From: Nereocystis luetkeana
Lineage: Eukaryota; Sar; Phaeophyceae; Laminariales; Laminariaceae
DNA length: 64,000 nt
Reading direction: 5' to 3'
Assembly: GCA_031213475.1 (NCBI GenBank)
Contig: JARUPZ010000019.1
Coordinates: 9,516,698-9,580,697 of the forward strand
Numbering within the stretch: the first letter of the stretch is position 1; every line of letters begins with the position of its first letter. Under the pieces are notes generated by a model, which saw only the letters and a program-made list of their open reading frames with translations, searched no databases and was not told the DNA's origin. This document shows positions 22,777 through 35,265 of the stretch, in pieces. Both the position numbers and the translations under genes were made by a program.

Positions 22777-23990
22777 TTACTTATATATAGACAGGATGAT
22801 GCCCATCAATTTATAACTTCATCATAGTATTGCCTCTAATACCAACTTGTTGAAAAATTATACCAAGTATACCTCACGTACTTCAAAATCAACTTTTGTA
22901 AGCTCCGTTCGCGCAACGTAAAAAAAAATGTACGAGTATCTCTCACATACTCCCAAATCACCTTTTTTTGCAAGCTGCCTTCGTGCAACGTTCCAAGATC
23001 TTGTCCTTTGCGACGTCATCTTCGAAACACGCATGTGTCCCTGCCCTCCTGCGCTTTGAACATCCGGTCCTCGTCATCTACCGCCGCTTCACCCGAAGTC
23101 CATCGAAAGAAGAGTCTTTCGATCTACCGAGGGGTTCACGCAATCCTCTCTGTCGTCTTTTATACACGACATACGCCGTGCTGTGGACTACTGCAGACAA
23201 CAAAGCAGTACCTTCCTCTATATGATCTGCAACAACACCCAATTTCCCAATCATCCTCTCTATCTCCTTCTACCGCAGCACACTGCTGTACATACACAAT
23301 CATGCACGCTTGACACGAGAAGGAATATGTTTGTCCCGCCGCGTTGTTGGTCGAAATCGTACTTTGCCGTTACGTATCGAAAACCCGCCGCAATTTTTAT
23401 TATTTAACCAACCGACCTCACCTCCCGTATAGAGAGGATGAGGAGCGACGCTCGCTACACCGCGTTGTTGGTAACCCGTGGCGGTGACGATGGATTTCGG
23501 CGCGAAGACCTTGCCCCGAGCAAAGACAACTCAACTGCATACATACAGCAGCGGAAGGAAGAAGCCTGCCTGCAGCACCTACCTGTGGTGCGACAACACA
23601 TACACCGCCTACACGGTGCGAAAGACATTGGCTCTCCTAGCAGGAGCGGATGTATGACGCGTATGCACGGTTCGTTTATCAACCTCCGTCGGTTCACGTT
23701 TGCTCGTGCCGGCTTCGTTTGATCCCCGCCGATTTTTACCACTCAGCTAGACGCTGCTGCTGCAGCTGCTCCTCCTTCTTCTGTTGTTTCGCCATCGCAT
23801 GATGCTGTTGTTGGTACCCTGCTCGAGCTCCACTACTACTTTAATATCAGTAAGAATCAGGATGATCCAAAACAGCTTTTCACGACGTCAAAACTCGCCC
23901 TATATCACATGTATGTGCACCAGCCGATTTGACGGCTTTTGGGGGTTGTACCGACATTGCTCGTGGCTCGAAAGCGTTCGATTTCTCGGC
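22777..23990. other. Intergenic stretch with a short tandem duplication
   Basis: No gene is supported. A ~65-bp segment (CTCACGTACTTCAAAATCAA ... GCGCAACGT) is repeated in diverged form at about 22865-22925 and 22935-22995. The remainder shows only short unrelated frames. Confidence 0.4.
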
Positions 23991-24685
23991 ATATTACTCG
24001 AGACTCCGAGTATACTCGGAGTATCGAGTAATTTTCGTACTCCGAGTACTCCGAGTATTAATGGTGGCCTAAATACTCGGAGTACTCGAGTATGAGCAGT
24101 ACTGAAGCGCCAAAACCTCCGAGTACTGGGAGTATGAGCAGTACTTATACTCGAGTACAAGCAGTGCCCGGAGTACAAACATCTAAATTACTCGGGGTAC
24201 TCCGAGCATCGCGAATATTGAACCCAGGAATACTTCATCATCCGAGTAAAATACTCCGAGTAATACTCTAACCCGGAGTACCTTGGAGTATAAAACCCTG
24301 AAATACTCCGAGAAATACTCGTACCTCGGAATATCGAACCCTGAAATAATCCGAGTATTAAAGGTTTTGCAGTACGAAATGCCCAAGTACTCCGAGTAGG
24401 AGCAGTACAAGATCCCCAGATACCCCAAGTACATCGAGTATTCCAGAGTAATGAACCCCAAAATACTCGGAGTACAGCAGTATTTCAGAGTATCGAACCC
24501 CAAAATACTCCGAGTACAAGCAGTATTGAGAGTGATCATACCCGAAATACTCCGAGTACGCGAGCAGTATCCCGGAGTATGGAGCCCTGAAATACTCCGA
24601 GTACACGAAGTACCTGAAGTACTTTATCTCCGATACTCGTTACTTTATTCCAAGGTGCTCGGAGCATCTATCTGCACCTTCTCGT
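23991..24685. repeat. CTCGGAGTA minisatellite
   Basis: TACTCCGAGTA and its complement recur more than twenty times. In the right half a unit of about 42-45 bp is visible (GAACCCCAAAATACTCCGAG, then TACAAGCAGTATT). The left half is more degenerate. Confidence 0.8.
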
Positions 24686-25370
24686 ATTGATATCTTACGA
24701 GCATCGTCTGGCCTTAGCTCAGGACGACCCAATCCGGCACACTCCTCTGTCGATGACCACCATAATTACAGCCGTTCTTCATGCAGATGCGTCTCGTACG
24801 GCATTTACATTATTTTGCATTACCACTGCTGCTGCCGTCTCCATCATGTTTGCAATTAAGTAAGTTCGACATCCTTTTGACTTCATTATCCTACCAGCAC
24901 GGTCGTCTGACCTCTGCTCTGACACCTCGATTTAACACACCTCATCCTCTCGACTAAAGTGATAATATTCACGACAGTTCATTCGGATATTTCGGCGTCC
25001 GATCCTGCGGGCACTCCTTGCACCCGTGCCATTTGGATCTTTAGCACTACTCACACTCGCACTTACTCGCAACATTCAGACAGTATTTCGAGGTTTGAAG
25101 TTGAGTACTGCTCACACTCCCAGTCACTCGCAATGTTGAGGCCGCAAGCACCCTAATAGTCTCAGCATTCACAGTACGAAATTTGCTCGATACGGAAACA
25201 GTCGATGTTCCGAGTGTGGTCCCTCTGCTCTGCGTTTATCGTATTACCCGCAGATTGTATTGCGCCGTACTGCTGCAACCAACGACCAATAAAGTTGCAG
25301 TGTGAGATTCCAGAGAGGGAGCGAGCACAGCTAACAAATGTTCCACAATTCATCATTTTAACGCTTTTTG
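24686..25370. other. Intergenic stretch, no gene seen
   Basis: Only short frames are present. Two diverged copies of CTCACACTCGCACTTACTCG-like sequence lie at about 25045-25135. Nothing else was recognised. Confidence 0.35.
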
Positions 25371-25651
25371 AGGTATTACATAAAGTGACTTACAACTCCA
25401 CCGTGAGTATCCAGGGATAGTGCGGCATCGGGCTCTCTGGACTCGAGCCCTTGGTCGCAGGATGCACGTCGTGGAGCGAGCAGCTTAGCCCGGAGGGAGC
25501 TTTGGAGGAGGGGCGCCCGCAAGGAGTCAGCAGGGGTGACGTGCACTTCCCGTCGATGGTGTTGCTCAAAGTGGGGTGAGGTCTTCTCCCCCACTACCGC
25601 CGGGTGCGGAACCGGGTTCCCGGGACCTGAACCCGAGGTCTCAAGACGCTC

Positions 25652-28537
25652 GTGTTGCGGCAGGGAGCCTTGTCCGGAGGGGGGTCTTGGGCGGACCTAC
25701 AACTTTTAAGGAGCCAGGTGGGGTGTGGGGCAGCTCTCGTCGATGGTGGAGCTCAAACGAGGGTAGGGCCTCCTCCTCCGCTGCCAATGGGGGCGGCACA
25801 GGGCTCTCAAGACCCAAGAGCGGTCGCCCCCCCCCCCGTTCAGGAGGAGACGTCGCACGAGGACGATGCACCTAGCACGGAGAGAGCTAGGGTAGAAGTG
25901 AGAGGGGGTCTTCATCGCACCAATAGCAGCACCACGTTTGGAAGAGGTCCCAACGGGGCGGCGGTGCAACTCGGACCGTCCACAAGGGCCGTAACAACAA
26001 TAGACGAACGGCGGCGGGCCAGGACGAGGGTACCTGCAGAGGACCTTATATCCACCGGGACAAGGGCACGCACCCGGATAGCCGCTAGGGCCGTCGCACG
26101 ATCATCGGAGGAGGAGGAAAGACGCCAACCTCTCACCGACTCGCTTCACGGATTCTCCCGTCAGCAGCCAACGACGACGCAGCTTACGTAGTCGATATCA
26201 CTTTTGGAACCGGCACCGTCGTCGCCGGAACCATCTCCGGATACACCCCGTTTAGCACAGCGGGCGCGATAAACTACGCAACCACCGACGGCAACCGGTG
26301 CGGGGACTCCCTTGACGACCTACCTTCCGCTTGGGGTACCAGCCATGGAATATTCGCCGCCGTCGCCACCATCCCCGCCACCGCGGCTACCGACAACTAC
26401 CCGTCCCTCGACAGGCACACCACTTTTGACACCGGACATGATCCTTGCGCTCGAATCGTCAAAGCAGTCAGCGGCTAGAATGGCGCAGTTGGCGCCACCA
26501 AGTTCATCACTACCGGCGTGCGCACCGACACAGGGTGGAGGAAGTTTGGAACCCGCGCGGACGTCCGAACCACCGCCATCGCCACCACGGCCACCATTGC
26601 AGACGCCAGCAGGAAGAGGGTAGCCCCAGCAGGAGACTTCGGAAGACTGCTGCGTGTGCTACGAGGCCTTGGTGGCCCCGATGGTATATCTAAGGGACTG
26701 CCCTCACCGGCTGCACCTACCGTGCTACGCCGCACTTCGTGTTAGGGCAGGGGCCGACCTGCGCTGCCCGGCGTGTCGGGCGACCGTAACAATTGGCGAA
26801 GCCGACGGGATAGCGTCCCGTCAGCACAGCGACGAGATTATGGCAGAAGCCCGAGCGATCGCGCGGCAGGAGATGCCGGCCGAGAGGGGAAGGGGGGCAT
26901 CCACAAGGACCACAGGGGGCGAGAGGGGCGAACGATTGATATGTAGCATTTGCCATGGACTGGTTGAGGAGACTGAACGCGTACAGGTGTCCTGCTCGTG
27001 CGACGTGCATCGCCGCTACGCTCTAGGCTTTTGCGAGGACGCACTCCCTTGAGCCAGATTCATCGGCGAGGCACGCCAAGTCACGTGCCCGAACCCCGCC
27101 CTACACGAAGTTCAACAAGAGGTGGACCTACGCTCCCTCCTGCAACAGATCCGTACTATTGGCAGGTCGGCGGACACGCAGGACGAACGTGATTTAGTGA
27201 ACAGGGTCACCGTTGCCGAGAACCACCTTCGGAGCAGGACCCACATAGTGCCGGAGAGGGTAGACTGGACACTGAATGCCACAGCGCGAGACAAGGAGAA
27301 CCTCTCTTGGAACTGGTCTAGCACGATTCCACAACCGTATGCGCTATGTGGGGTCTGCGACAGGACTATGGAAGACGACGAGAGGTTCTCTTTCTCCGGT
27401 TGGCTCGTCCACAGGAGATGTGCCGTTGAAAGCGTAGAGGGAGAAGACAACAGGGGAGACGACTGGTTTGGGGTGGCCATTCGGGAAGGGACAGGGCCGT
27501 CGCATCGGAGAACGTTCCTCCTCACGGAAATTCTGCCGAGGATCCATCTGAGGTACGACCGCGCTTCCGATCGGGGAGCCTATCAACAGCGTCAGTTGGA
27601 AATCCTATGGCGATCGGTGAATTCGAGTGTGGAAGAGGTCACAAGCCAGGACGAAGGCCGCCAGCAAGTGCGAGGAGGGAGGGGAGATGACGCCGAAGCA
27701 CCGTGCACCTATTGCGGTCAGGTTCTAGATTACTTTGCTGGAGAGTTGGGAGGCAGCCACGTGCGACTACCTATCCCGTGCGCCCACGCAGGGTTTGTGC
27801 ATGCACGCTGCATGCTGGACCAGGCAGATCGCATCGCGAGAGGGCATGCCGGCCCGAGGTTCTGCGTAGTGTGCCAGTCGGCGTGGCCGGAGGGGGGCAG
27901 GCCTCCCCTCCCGGGGGAACTTGCCAGAGGGCTGCCCATGTCCGAGCGGGGGGGGGGGTGGGAGGCGGTGAGTAGTGCCCAGCAGTTCGCCGCCTTCCTT
28001 GAGCGGGGTGACCTCGGCGCGGAGTCAGCCAGTTACGTGACGACCGGGGTTCACAACACGTTCGAGCACATGGTGAGTGCCCTGGGGAGGAGCCCAACCT
28101 CTTCGTTCTTGCTGTGTTCCCTTTTCAGCGATGCGCTGGATCTACCGCAACAGGCCTACCTCGATTTCCCCCAAACGAGGGAATGGGAAGCGGCGACCGC
28201 CCACTATCGTACGCTGTTCGCCGCGTACGGCATCCGACCCCAGGACATATTACTCCGACTCCCAAACCGGAGGCTCTTCATTGGACCTCATGTCCAAGAG
28301 TATTTGGCGGGCCTTGACGCCGAATGGCAGGAACGACTGACGAGGTGGACCCTCGGTGTCCAGAGGGCGCTTGAGGCAGGTGACGCGCTGCCTCCTTTTC
28401 CGACGGCGGGGGCGGCCCCACCGGAGCGCACGGACTCGGCGCAGGGGGATGGCCGGATAGCAAGGAGGCAGCTGAAGAGAGAGGCGCCGCCCCAGGTTCG
28501 ACAGAGAGCCGTGAGACCACAAGGGACACCGCGCTAG
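25652..28537 (+). pseudogene. N-terminal part of LINE ORF: Pro-rich linker and RING-like zinc fingers (broken)
   Basis: One frame runs from 25652 to 28537, interrupted by stops at 26189, about 26267, 26621 and 27050. After a Pro/Ser-rich linker comes a textbook RING-H2 pattern at about 26645-26785: CCVCYE ... DCPHRLHLPC ... CPACRA (C-x2-C, C-x-H-x2-H-x2-C, C-x2-C). Degenerate fingers follow: CSICHG...CSCDVH (~26940), CGVCDR...HRRC (~27345) and CTYCGQ...CAHAGFVHARC...CVVC (~27700-27875). RING domains usually recruit ubiquitin-conjugating enzymes; in a retroelement they could bind protein or nucleic acid, which is inference. The segment 27690-28430 is a diverged duplicate of 28530-29270. Confidence 0.7.
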
Positions 28538-31251
28538 TAGGCCTATGTATCTATTGCGGCGAGGACATAGAAAACTCAGATAGGAATCCAGAGGTCGATC
28601 ATCTGAGGACAACCATCACTTGTGACCATGACAACAGACAGTTGGTACACGCCGGCTGCATGCTGGATCGTGCGGAACGCCTCGCATGTGGGCACACAGA
28701 CCCGCGGCCATGTGTCGAGTATGGCTCTGAATGGCCGGTAAAAACCCGACCTCCCCATCCGGCAGAGTTAACTGAGGATCTTCCCAGACCACGGCCGGGG
28801 GGGAGGTGGCCGGCAGTAGGAGGTGCCCTGCATTTCGCCGAACTTCTTGAGGAGGAGGGCACCCAGCTGGGACCGGCCAGATATGTGACGACTGGTCATC
28901 ACCACACGTTCGAGCACATGGTGAGGACCCATGGAAGGAGCCCGACCTCTTCGTTCCTGCTGTGCTCCCTGTTCAGCGATGCCCTGGGCATGCCTCGAGC
29001 AGCTTACCTCGACTTCTCCCTCACGAGGGAATGGCAAGCGGCCGCCGACGACTACCGTGAGCGTTTTGCCGCGCACGCCATCCGACCACGGGATATCATG
29101 CCCCGACTCCCAAACCGGAGGATCTACATCTTACCACACGTCCTAGAGTTTCTGGCAGGCCTCCTCGCCGAATGGGAGGAACGTCTGACTAGGTGGACCC
29201 TCGGGGTCCGAAAAGCATTGGAGGCAGGTGACGTGGTGCCTCCTTTTCCGACGGCAGTGGCAGACACGCCAGGAGGGGCGGGCCAGGCGCTGGAGAGCGA
29301 GCCGTTATTAGGGGGGCATAGCCATCAGGGCGGCACTGCTGGAAATGCCATAGAAAACCGTCAGGCATCGGGGAACAGGGACGCTACGTCAGCGGGACAA
29401 GTGGAGACCCCCCGGACTACTTCCAGGAAAACCCTGGCCAGGTGCACCCTCGGGGTACTAAACGTGCGGGAAGCAGGTGATGCACTACCTCCTCTTCTGA
29501 CGGCAGAGTGGACCCCCGGGGCCCAAAACGCGTTGGAGGCAGGGGACGATATACCTCCTTTTCCGACGGCGGCGGTGTTCACAACGGAGGGAACTGTCCC
29601 GGCGGCGGAGAGCGGTCCACAAACTAGGGGGCAGGTGGAGCAGGGAGGCGCCGCTAGGAGTGCCGTAGAAAGTCGTCACACCGAGGGGGGTAGGGATGTC
29701 GCGCTAGCGGGACAAGTGGAGATCCCTCAGGCAAGGCCCAGTACCGCCTCTGCAATATTTGCGGCGGCAACGTCCCCTAGATCAGCTGAAAGCGCATCGC
29801 CCTCGCGCGAGGGCGGCCAAGGTGGAATGGGGGAAAATTTGGGAGGTTCCAGTGCTGCTCGACCTCTGCCTCCGGCGGCGGAAACGACACCAACGGGAGG
29901 AGAAGCTCTGGCGTCGGAGGCCGACTCGCGGATAAGGGGGCAGGTGGATCAGGGGAATGCTGCTGTAGCAGCCATAGCAAACCTTCAAACAGCCAGAGAC
30001 AGGGATGTCACGCCATCGGGACGTTTGGGGGTCCCCCTGACACCATCCGGCGCCACCCCAGCAACACCTGGGGATACTTCCTCTGAACGTGGTAGCGCAG
30101 CCAGGGAGGGGGGGGGCACAAGAGGCGGACGAGGTCGACCGCGTGGGTCTGGGAGGGGGTCACAAGCGACAAGTACTGGGAGAGGGGCCGTCACGAACCG
30201 GGGAAGAATCCCTCGACCCGGCGGCAGTGAGCCACCCTCGGCTCCTGAACCGAGAGGGGGCAGCGAGTTGCCCTCGGCTCCTGGATCGAGAGGGGGCAGT
30301 GAGCTTCGTTTGGATCCTGAATCGAGAGGGGGCGGTGGCGAAGAGAGAGGGCTCCCCAGGGAAGGAGGAGGTGGCGAGGGGGGAGGATCAGCATCGGGGA
30401 GCGTAGGGCGACTCCGTGGATTCATTGGCGCCAGTCAAGACGGCATGCACGCGCGGTGTGTGGTGGAAGCTATTCGAAGCAGTGGGTCACACGCACAACC
30501 CATTGGCGCTACACGAGGGTGCACAGCCCGCCGTGGGAGACGGGAATCACTGGAGGCAGCAGTTCAGGCTGAAACTGGAATCCGTGTTACGGTCGCAGGA
30601 CTTGGAGGAAGGCCGGACAACAACTACGATGAACGGAGGGAAAAGCTTTGCTTCCCGTGGGATCAGAACTCGTTAGGAATAGCAGGGCCACTCGGTGATG
30701 TTTCTCTTGAACATCTCCAACAACATTTCATCACCGTCGTTAAGGTGCAGCCGGGGCTAGCTACTGTCCACGCCGAGTTTCTCACCCACGTGCTCGGTCT
30801 CCTGAACCACGCCCTCGGAGCGCATCGGCCAAACAGACACTCCGAGACGCCGAGTTCGCTCCTGAGGGCCATCAAGCTGTGGTACATAGTGCCAGCACTG
30901 CTACACTCGCAGGACAGCCGCGTGAAGCGACGCGAGAGATTCGCGTCCGTCGAACGTGGTGACATCACACTTATTCTCCCGTGGTTGATGGAGTACACCA
31001 GCCGAGTATCGACACGGCTCAGGGGCCCAACCTACGAAGCCTCAGACGCGGCTAAGTACGAGAGAGCGTCGTCAGCCTGTCGCCACTCGGGCGGGGTGTC
31101 AGTGGCAGCACACGGTCTTCTCGCGGAAGCACGAGCGCCCGGCGACCAGGTGACATGGGAGCGGGTGAAAGCCAAATTCCCGGGGGAAGACCGTGCCTCC
31201 ATCTCCGAGTCGGCAGCGGCAGCGATGGCAGCAAGCTCCTCGGAACCGTAG
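28520..31251 (+). pseudogene. Middle part of LINE ORF: second RING-like unit and Gly/Arg-rich spacer (broken)
   Basis: After a frame change near 28500-28530 the frame continues to a TAG at 31249-31251. It starts with CIYCGED...TCDHDNRQLVHAGC, where one zinc ligand is lost (CVEYG). Then come FEHMV, SPTSSFLLCSLFSDAL, YLDF, LPNRR and LTRWTLGV, shared with the unit upstream. A short motif ending EAGDxxPPFPTA appears three times (to 29575). Residues encoded at 30090-30420 are Gly/Arg/Ser-rich with three near-repeats (SRGGSELPSAPG-like). The end is the predicted N-terminal part of the RT region. Confidence 0.65.
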
Positions 31252-32700
31252 GAAGGGAGTGTTCCCAACTGGCGTCCAGAGCAAGAGTTCGATTCGCAGG
31301 TGGCCCTCGACATCATCAACTCCCGAAATGCGTTATCAGGCGCGGGGAGTGACGGTCTATGCTTCTCACACCTGCAGTCGATCATCAGGACAGGCTTCGG
31401 TCGCGAGAAGTTTGGAGCTAGCATTGAGGCCTTTTGGAGGCGGATCTTCGACGACCCCGGCGCATGCCCGCCGGAATTTTGGCAGCTCTTGCAGTCCAAC
31501 CTCACTGCCTTGGGGGGGAAATGTCGCCCCGTATCTGTAGGTATGACATGGAGACGTCTTCTCGCAGCCGAGACTATGCGGCAGTGGCAGCCACGGCTGG
31601 AAGAGATTAATCGTTTGGCAAGGCAGTTTGGGGTAGGGGTTCGAGGGGCGGTAGAGCAGGTAGCTCTACGCGCCCGGGTGCACCATGAGACCAGAAACTG
31701 GCTCATCCTAACTGACTGTTTTAACGCCTTCAATACTGTAAAGCGGACGGCAGTACTTGCCGAGGCGGCCACTTGCGTGCCCGCGCTCACGCTGTTCATT
31801 GCTAAATGCTACGGCGAGAGGCCCGCCCCTACGTTCTTCCAGATGGGTCGGGGGAGCGGCGTAAAATTGACTGTTCCAGTGGAGTGCAGCGAGAGGACGC
31901 CATTGGCCCGGCGCTGTTCTGCATGCCACTGCTGCCAATACTCAAGCGGGTCCGTGAGGAGTTCGAACCCCGGGGTGTTGAAGCCTTTGCCTACCTCGAT
32001 GACATTAGCATCGGTATGTCAGAGATCACACCGGACACGGTGAGAGTAGTGCCCTTTCTCCAGCACGAGCTGTGCGAAATAGGCATTGCCATTAACCCCA
32101 GCAAGACGGTTGCTTTGCCTCCAAAAGGGCATGTGCCTACGTCGGAAGAGATAGCACTTCTGGGGGGCATCGGTGTTCGCATTGCGGAAGGGGGTGGGGT
32201 AAAGGTGGTTGGCGTGCCCATAGGCACTGATGCGTTCGCGGTCAACAGCGCCGTGGAGATAGTACGAGATGGGGGAGCAGAGCAACTCGCGCGCATCCTG
32301 CCGCGTATGCCGGGCAAACAGTCGGCGAACCTCATCGCCACCAGTTCAATGGTGCAGCGGACCTCCTACATTGAGCGGGTAATGGACCCGAAGTGTTTGT
32401 CAGTACCCGCGTGTCAGCGGGCAGACACTAGCGCAATGTGGATGCTCGAGCGCCTTCTCTAGCTTCCAGGGATAGCGGACGAATCGCCGTTCTTTGCGGA
32501 CGGATGCCCGGCAAACCGGTTGACGCTACAGCTCCACCAGAATTGCACAGGCGAGCCTCTCCACAGGGCCGGGGGGGTTGGACTGTTGTCGGCCGAATCA
32601 AGAGAATGTCAGCCTCCCATCGGGAGCTTAGTGGCGACGGTGCCAGAGGTCCTTGCCGACCTCTCCGGTCCATTGGGGGAAAAATTCCGAAGGGAGTTGC
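31252..32700 (+). pseudogene. Reverse transcriptase domain of the LINE (broken)
   Basis: RT motifs appear in order: KCRPVSVGMTWRRLLAAE (fingers), WLILTDCFNAFNTVKR (motif A, catalytic Asp), SSGVQREDAIGPALFCMPLL (motif B) and FAYLDDISIG (motif C, YLDD), then a motif-D-like INPSKT. Motif A and motif B are in different frames, so a one-base indel lies near 31860. A TAG at about 32460 interrupts the thumb region. Presence of both catalytic aspartate motifs shows the parent element was active. Confidence 0.85.
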
Positions 32701-33885
32701 CCAATTCGGACCTCGTTCGCCGCATATGGAGTAGCGTCAGGGACCTTCGCGACATCCTTGGGATATCGGAGGAGGCGATGGCGAACGTGGTCCCGGAAAG
32801 TTGGCGGAACAGGGCGTTCCGCGCGAACGAGGAAGGAGTCTCAGGGCAGCATGTTGTGGAGGTACTGCCGGCACATGACGCCCAAACGATCAGCTCCCAT
32901 AAGGCGCCGCACAAGCTGGGGCAGCAGGTAAACCGGGTACAGTACCAACGGTACGTTGCTTCTCTGGACCAGCTCCCCGAGGCAGCTGGCCCGTCGGATC
33001 GGAACGACGTGTTCGGGGGAATCGAAACCAGAGATCTTGCCAAGGCTCGGCAACGGAGCCTATCAGGACCAGGCGCTGTCGCCTGTTTGAGGGCAAGGCC
33101 TGTGGGCACGGCACGAATCATACCGGCTTCGGAGTTCATGTCTATGGGACGGCGCTTCCTGGAAATGGAGGAGCCCATAGCGGCGAGGTGCCCCTGCTGC
33201 GAAGCGACGGATGTCACCACGCGTCATGCGTGCACATGCCACCGAGCAGGGGCGCAGATAAACCAGCATCAGCCTAGTCCACGCGCTGTCCCGCACCTTC
33301 AAGCGGTTGTCCATCCGCCATCAAAGGGAAAGCGGAGCGCCCTTCAACGCCGACAGAAACCTCCGCATGGATATAGTGATCGAGAGGGGAGGCCTCTGAG
33401 ACGCTACGTCGTCAGAGTACCGCAACAAGGCGATACTCCTCGACATCACGCATGCAGACCCCCAAGCGAGAGTCCACATGCGGGCTGGCAGCGCTGATGG
33501 AGACGGACCAGCTGCCTGCACTTCTGGGGCGCGAAAGCGCAACCACTACGCTCGTGCAGTACAAGTGTCCTCCGACGAGCGCAGCCATAAACTTGTCACC
33601 CTCGCGGTGGAAAGCTTTGGACGCCTCGGGAAGGAGGTAGCGATTTCATGGACCAGCTGGCGACGAGCATCGTCGGAGGAACGGACGGGGGATTTTTAGC
33701 AAGAAAGGGGTTTGTAAGGAGCATCTTTTCCAGGTCATATCGGTGACTACCCAGGTCGCGATCTCGCGCCGGGTGCACCGATATAAGCTCGCCCTGCGAG
33801 ACCGCCAAGCTGCCAGGGGGAAAAGGGAGGAGGAGGGAGGACTACTTCCCATGGCGTGGGGGTGGAATGTAGATGCGGAGTAGGA
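32700..33885 (+). pseudogene. C-terminal CCHC knuckle and restriction-like endonuclease region of the LINE (broken)
   Basis: A zinc knuckle CPCCEATDVTTRHACTC (C-x2-C-x8-H-x3-C) lies at 33190-33240. The frame then changes near 33270, giving LVHALSRTF, RNLRMDIVIERGGL and AILLDITHADP, then RKRNHYAR. The D...(D)IT...K spacing is what a PD-(D/E)xK-type nuclease would show. A TGA interrupts at about 33398. Two more frame changes (near 33645 and 33730) lead to the likely C-terminus, ISRRVHRYKLALRDRQAAR. The nuclease label is family-based inference; the knuckle and gene order support it. Confidence 0.6.
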
Positions 33886-34075
33886 CGCATGGCATATAGA
33901 TAGATATTGTAGTAGGTGAAATATATCGGTAAATGGTGGTAGTGCGTGTTCAATTGAGTATACGCAGGGAAGGAGAATTGGTTGGATGAAGTTAATGGTA
34001 TTCGACGAATTATGTCAGCTTTTCCATTTTGAATGAATAACGCCTTGCACATTGTCGGAAGGCACATAAAAATAA

Positions 34076-34640
34076 ATAAGAACGAAACTGATGGAACAGA
34101 GCCAGCGGGAGTTTGGAGACAAGTACTGTAACTTGAAAGTATTACGTACGTAGAGTTGGATATACCTGGTACGAGTACGTATTATTGATTAATACAAGGT
34201 TCCCCTCCAGGAGGTGCCTAGGGGAGTGGCGCAAGAAATAATACTCGTCGTTTGCAATACCTGCACACCTGTCTGTTTGAACCACAGTAGCACCGCGTCC
34301 ACTCATCATTTATCACGTCAACACGCACACACATTTTTGAGGACTGACTATGTACCGCTGTTGGTGGCAGTGGTGAGGGGTCGTTACTACTATAATAATA
34401 TAAAAGAGGGTATACGGGTAAGTGGGTATTGATCCTGAACAGATGTGACGCGGCGATCAATCCAATGCTTGCGGCGTAAACATAAGTACAAAAAGTTGCG
34501 CGAGGTCAAGGTTGCGACATGATACTTTGTGAACGGCTGAGTAAAATCCAGCACATACATACAAAATATATTCCCGCAAAATAAATGTTTCTTCGCGCTC
34601 AGGGTAAAATAAACAGAACATCGAGATACTGAGAGTATAC
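34076..34640. other. Intergenic stretch after the LINE
   Basis: No gene is supported. Sequence is AT-rich with short unrelated frames on both strands. Confidence 0.35.
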
Positions 34641-35095
34641 TTGCAGTACATACTCCTCGCAGTACATCTTCCCGGAATACTGCCAGTGCTTTAAGAATTC
34701 GAGTTGTCCCCAGCGAAAGTAATTTGCTCCAACTCCCACTCGTAGAACCATCTGTGAGTGATTTGTACCGAACAATGGGCCTGAGAATTGTCGACACAGT
34801 GCACAGACGGTCGAAGTACACTTCATGCTCCAAGTGTTACTGAGCATATTGAGAGTATTTCGGTACACTGCGAGCACTCGCAGTACGAACCAACGGACGA
34901 AATACTCGAAAGTATACTTGCAGTACCCGCATCAGTACAGCACCCCGAGATACATAAAGCACTCGCAGTATCTGCTGCATGCTGCAGTACAAACCCGAAA
35001 TACTGCAAGTGCACGAAGGCACGAAGTACCTACAGTCAGTGTTTTCTCGAACATACTTTGCTTCAGTCCCAAGTAATTGGAGCAACTGTGAAAGG
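34641..35095. repeat. Degenerate GAGTATnCGCAGTAC minisatellite
   Basis: Repeats like CACTCGCAGTA, GAAATACT and TTGCAGTAC recur irregularly. The pattern resembles the CTCGGAGTA minisatellite at 24.0-24.7 kb in an older state. Confidence 0.5.
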
Positions 35096-35265
35096 TTGAG
35101 GTATGTACGCACGGCACACATAAAAGCGCGCCCAAACTCCGCGGTCTTCCTTGCGTAAAAACACACAACAACTTGTATTGTATCATATTGTATCATACCT
35201 CGTACGTATACATACTAATATCAATATCAAATAGTAGGTCAGAAGAGCAAGGTAGATGTACTGGT

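Larger units (their letters stand above)
25371..34075 (+). mobile_element. Decayed non-LTR retrotransposon with N-terminal RING-like fingers and C-terminal endonuclease (REL type)
   Basis: A single long reading frame can be followed with interruptions: RING-like fingers (26.6-28.7 kb), reverse transcriptase (31.3-32.4 kb), CCHC knuckle (33.19 kb) and an endonuclease-like region (33.28-33.8 kb). The 5' leader has two diverged ~184-bp tandem units (the GTCGATGGTG mark recurs at 25555 and 25739). The 3' end is taken as GCACATTGTCGGAAGGCAC plus an AT-rich tail at about 34045-34075, because truncated copies at 35266-35370 and 36131-36240 share this terminus. RT before knuckle before endonuclease with no upstream AP-endonuclease is the R2/CRE-type layout. 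At least five stop codons and four frame changes show this copy is dead. Exact 5' end and target duplication were not found. Confidence 0.8.

Noticed and set aside
23991..24685. CRISPR-like direct repeats
   Set aside because: Units vary in length and sequence, spacers are not unique, there are no cas genes and the genome is eukaryotic; it is a minisatellite.
26185..26460. Protein-like frame (AYVVDITFGTGTVVAGTI...) in the LINE 5' region
   Set aside because: It is out of frame with the RING fingers on its right. The Pro-rich frame in register with them is the better reading.
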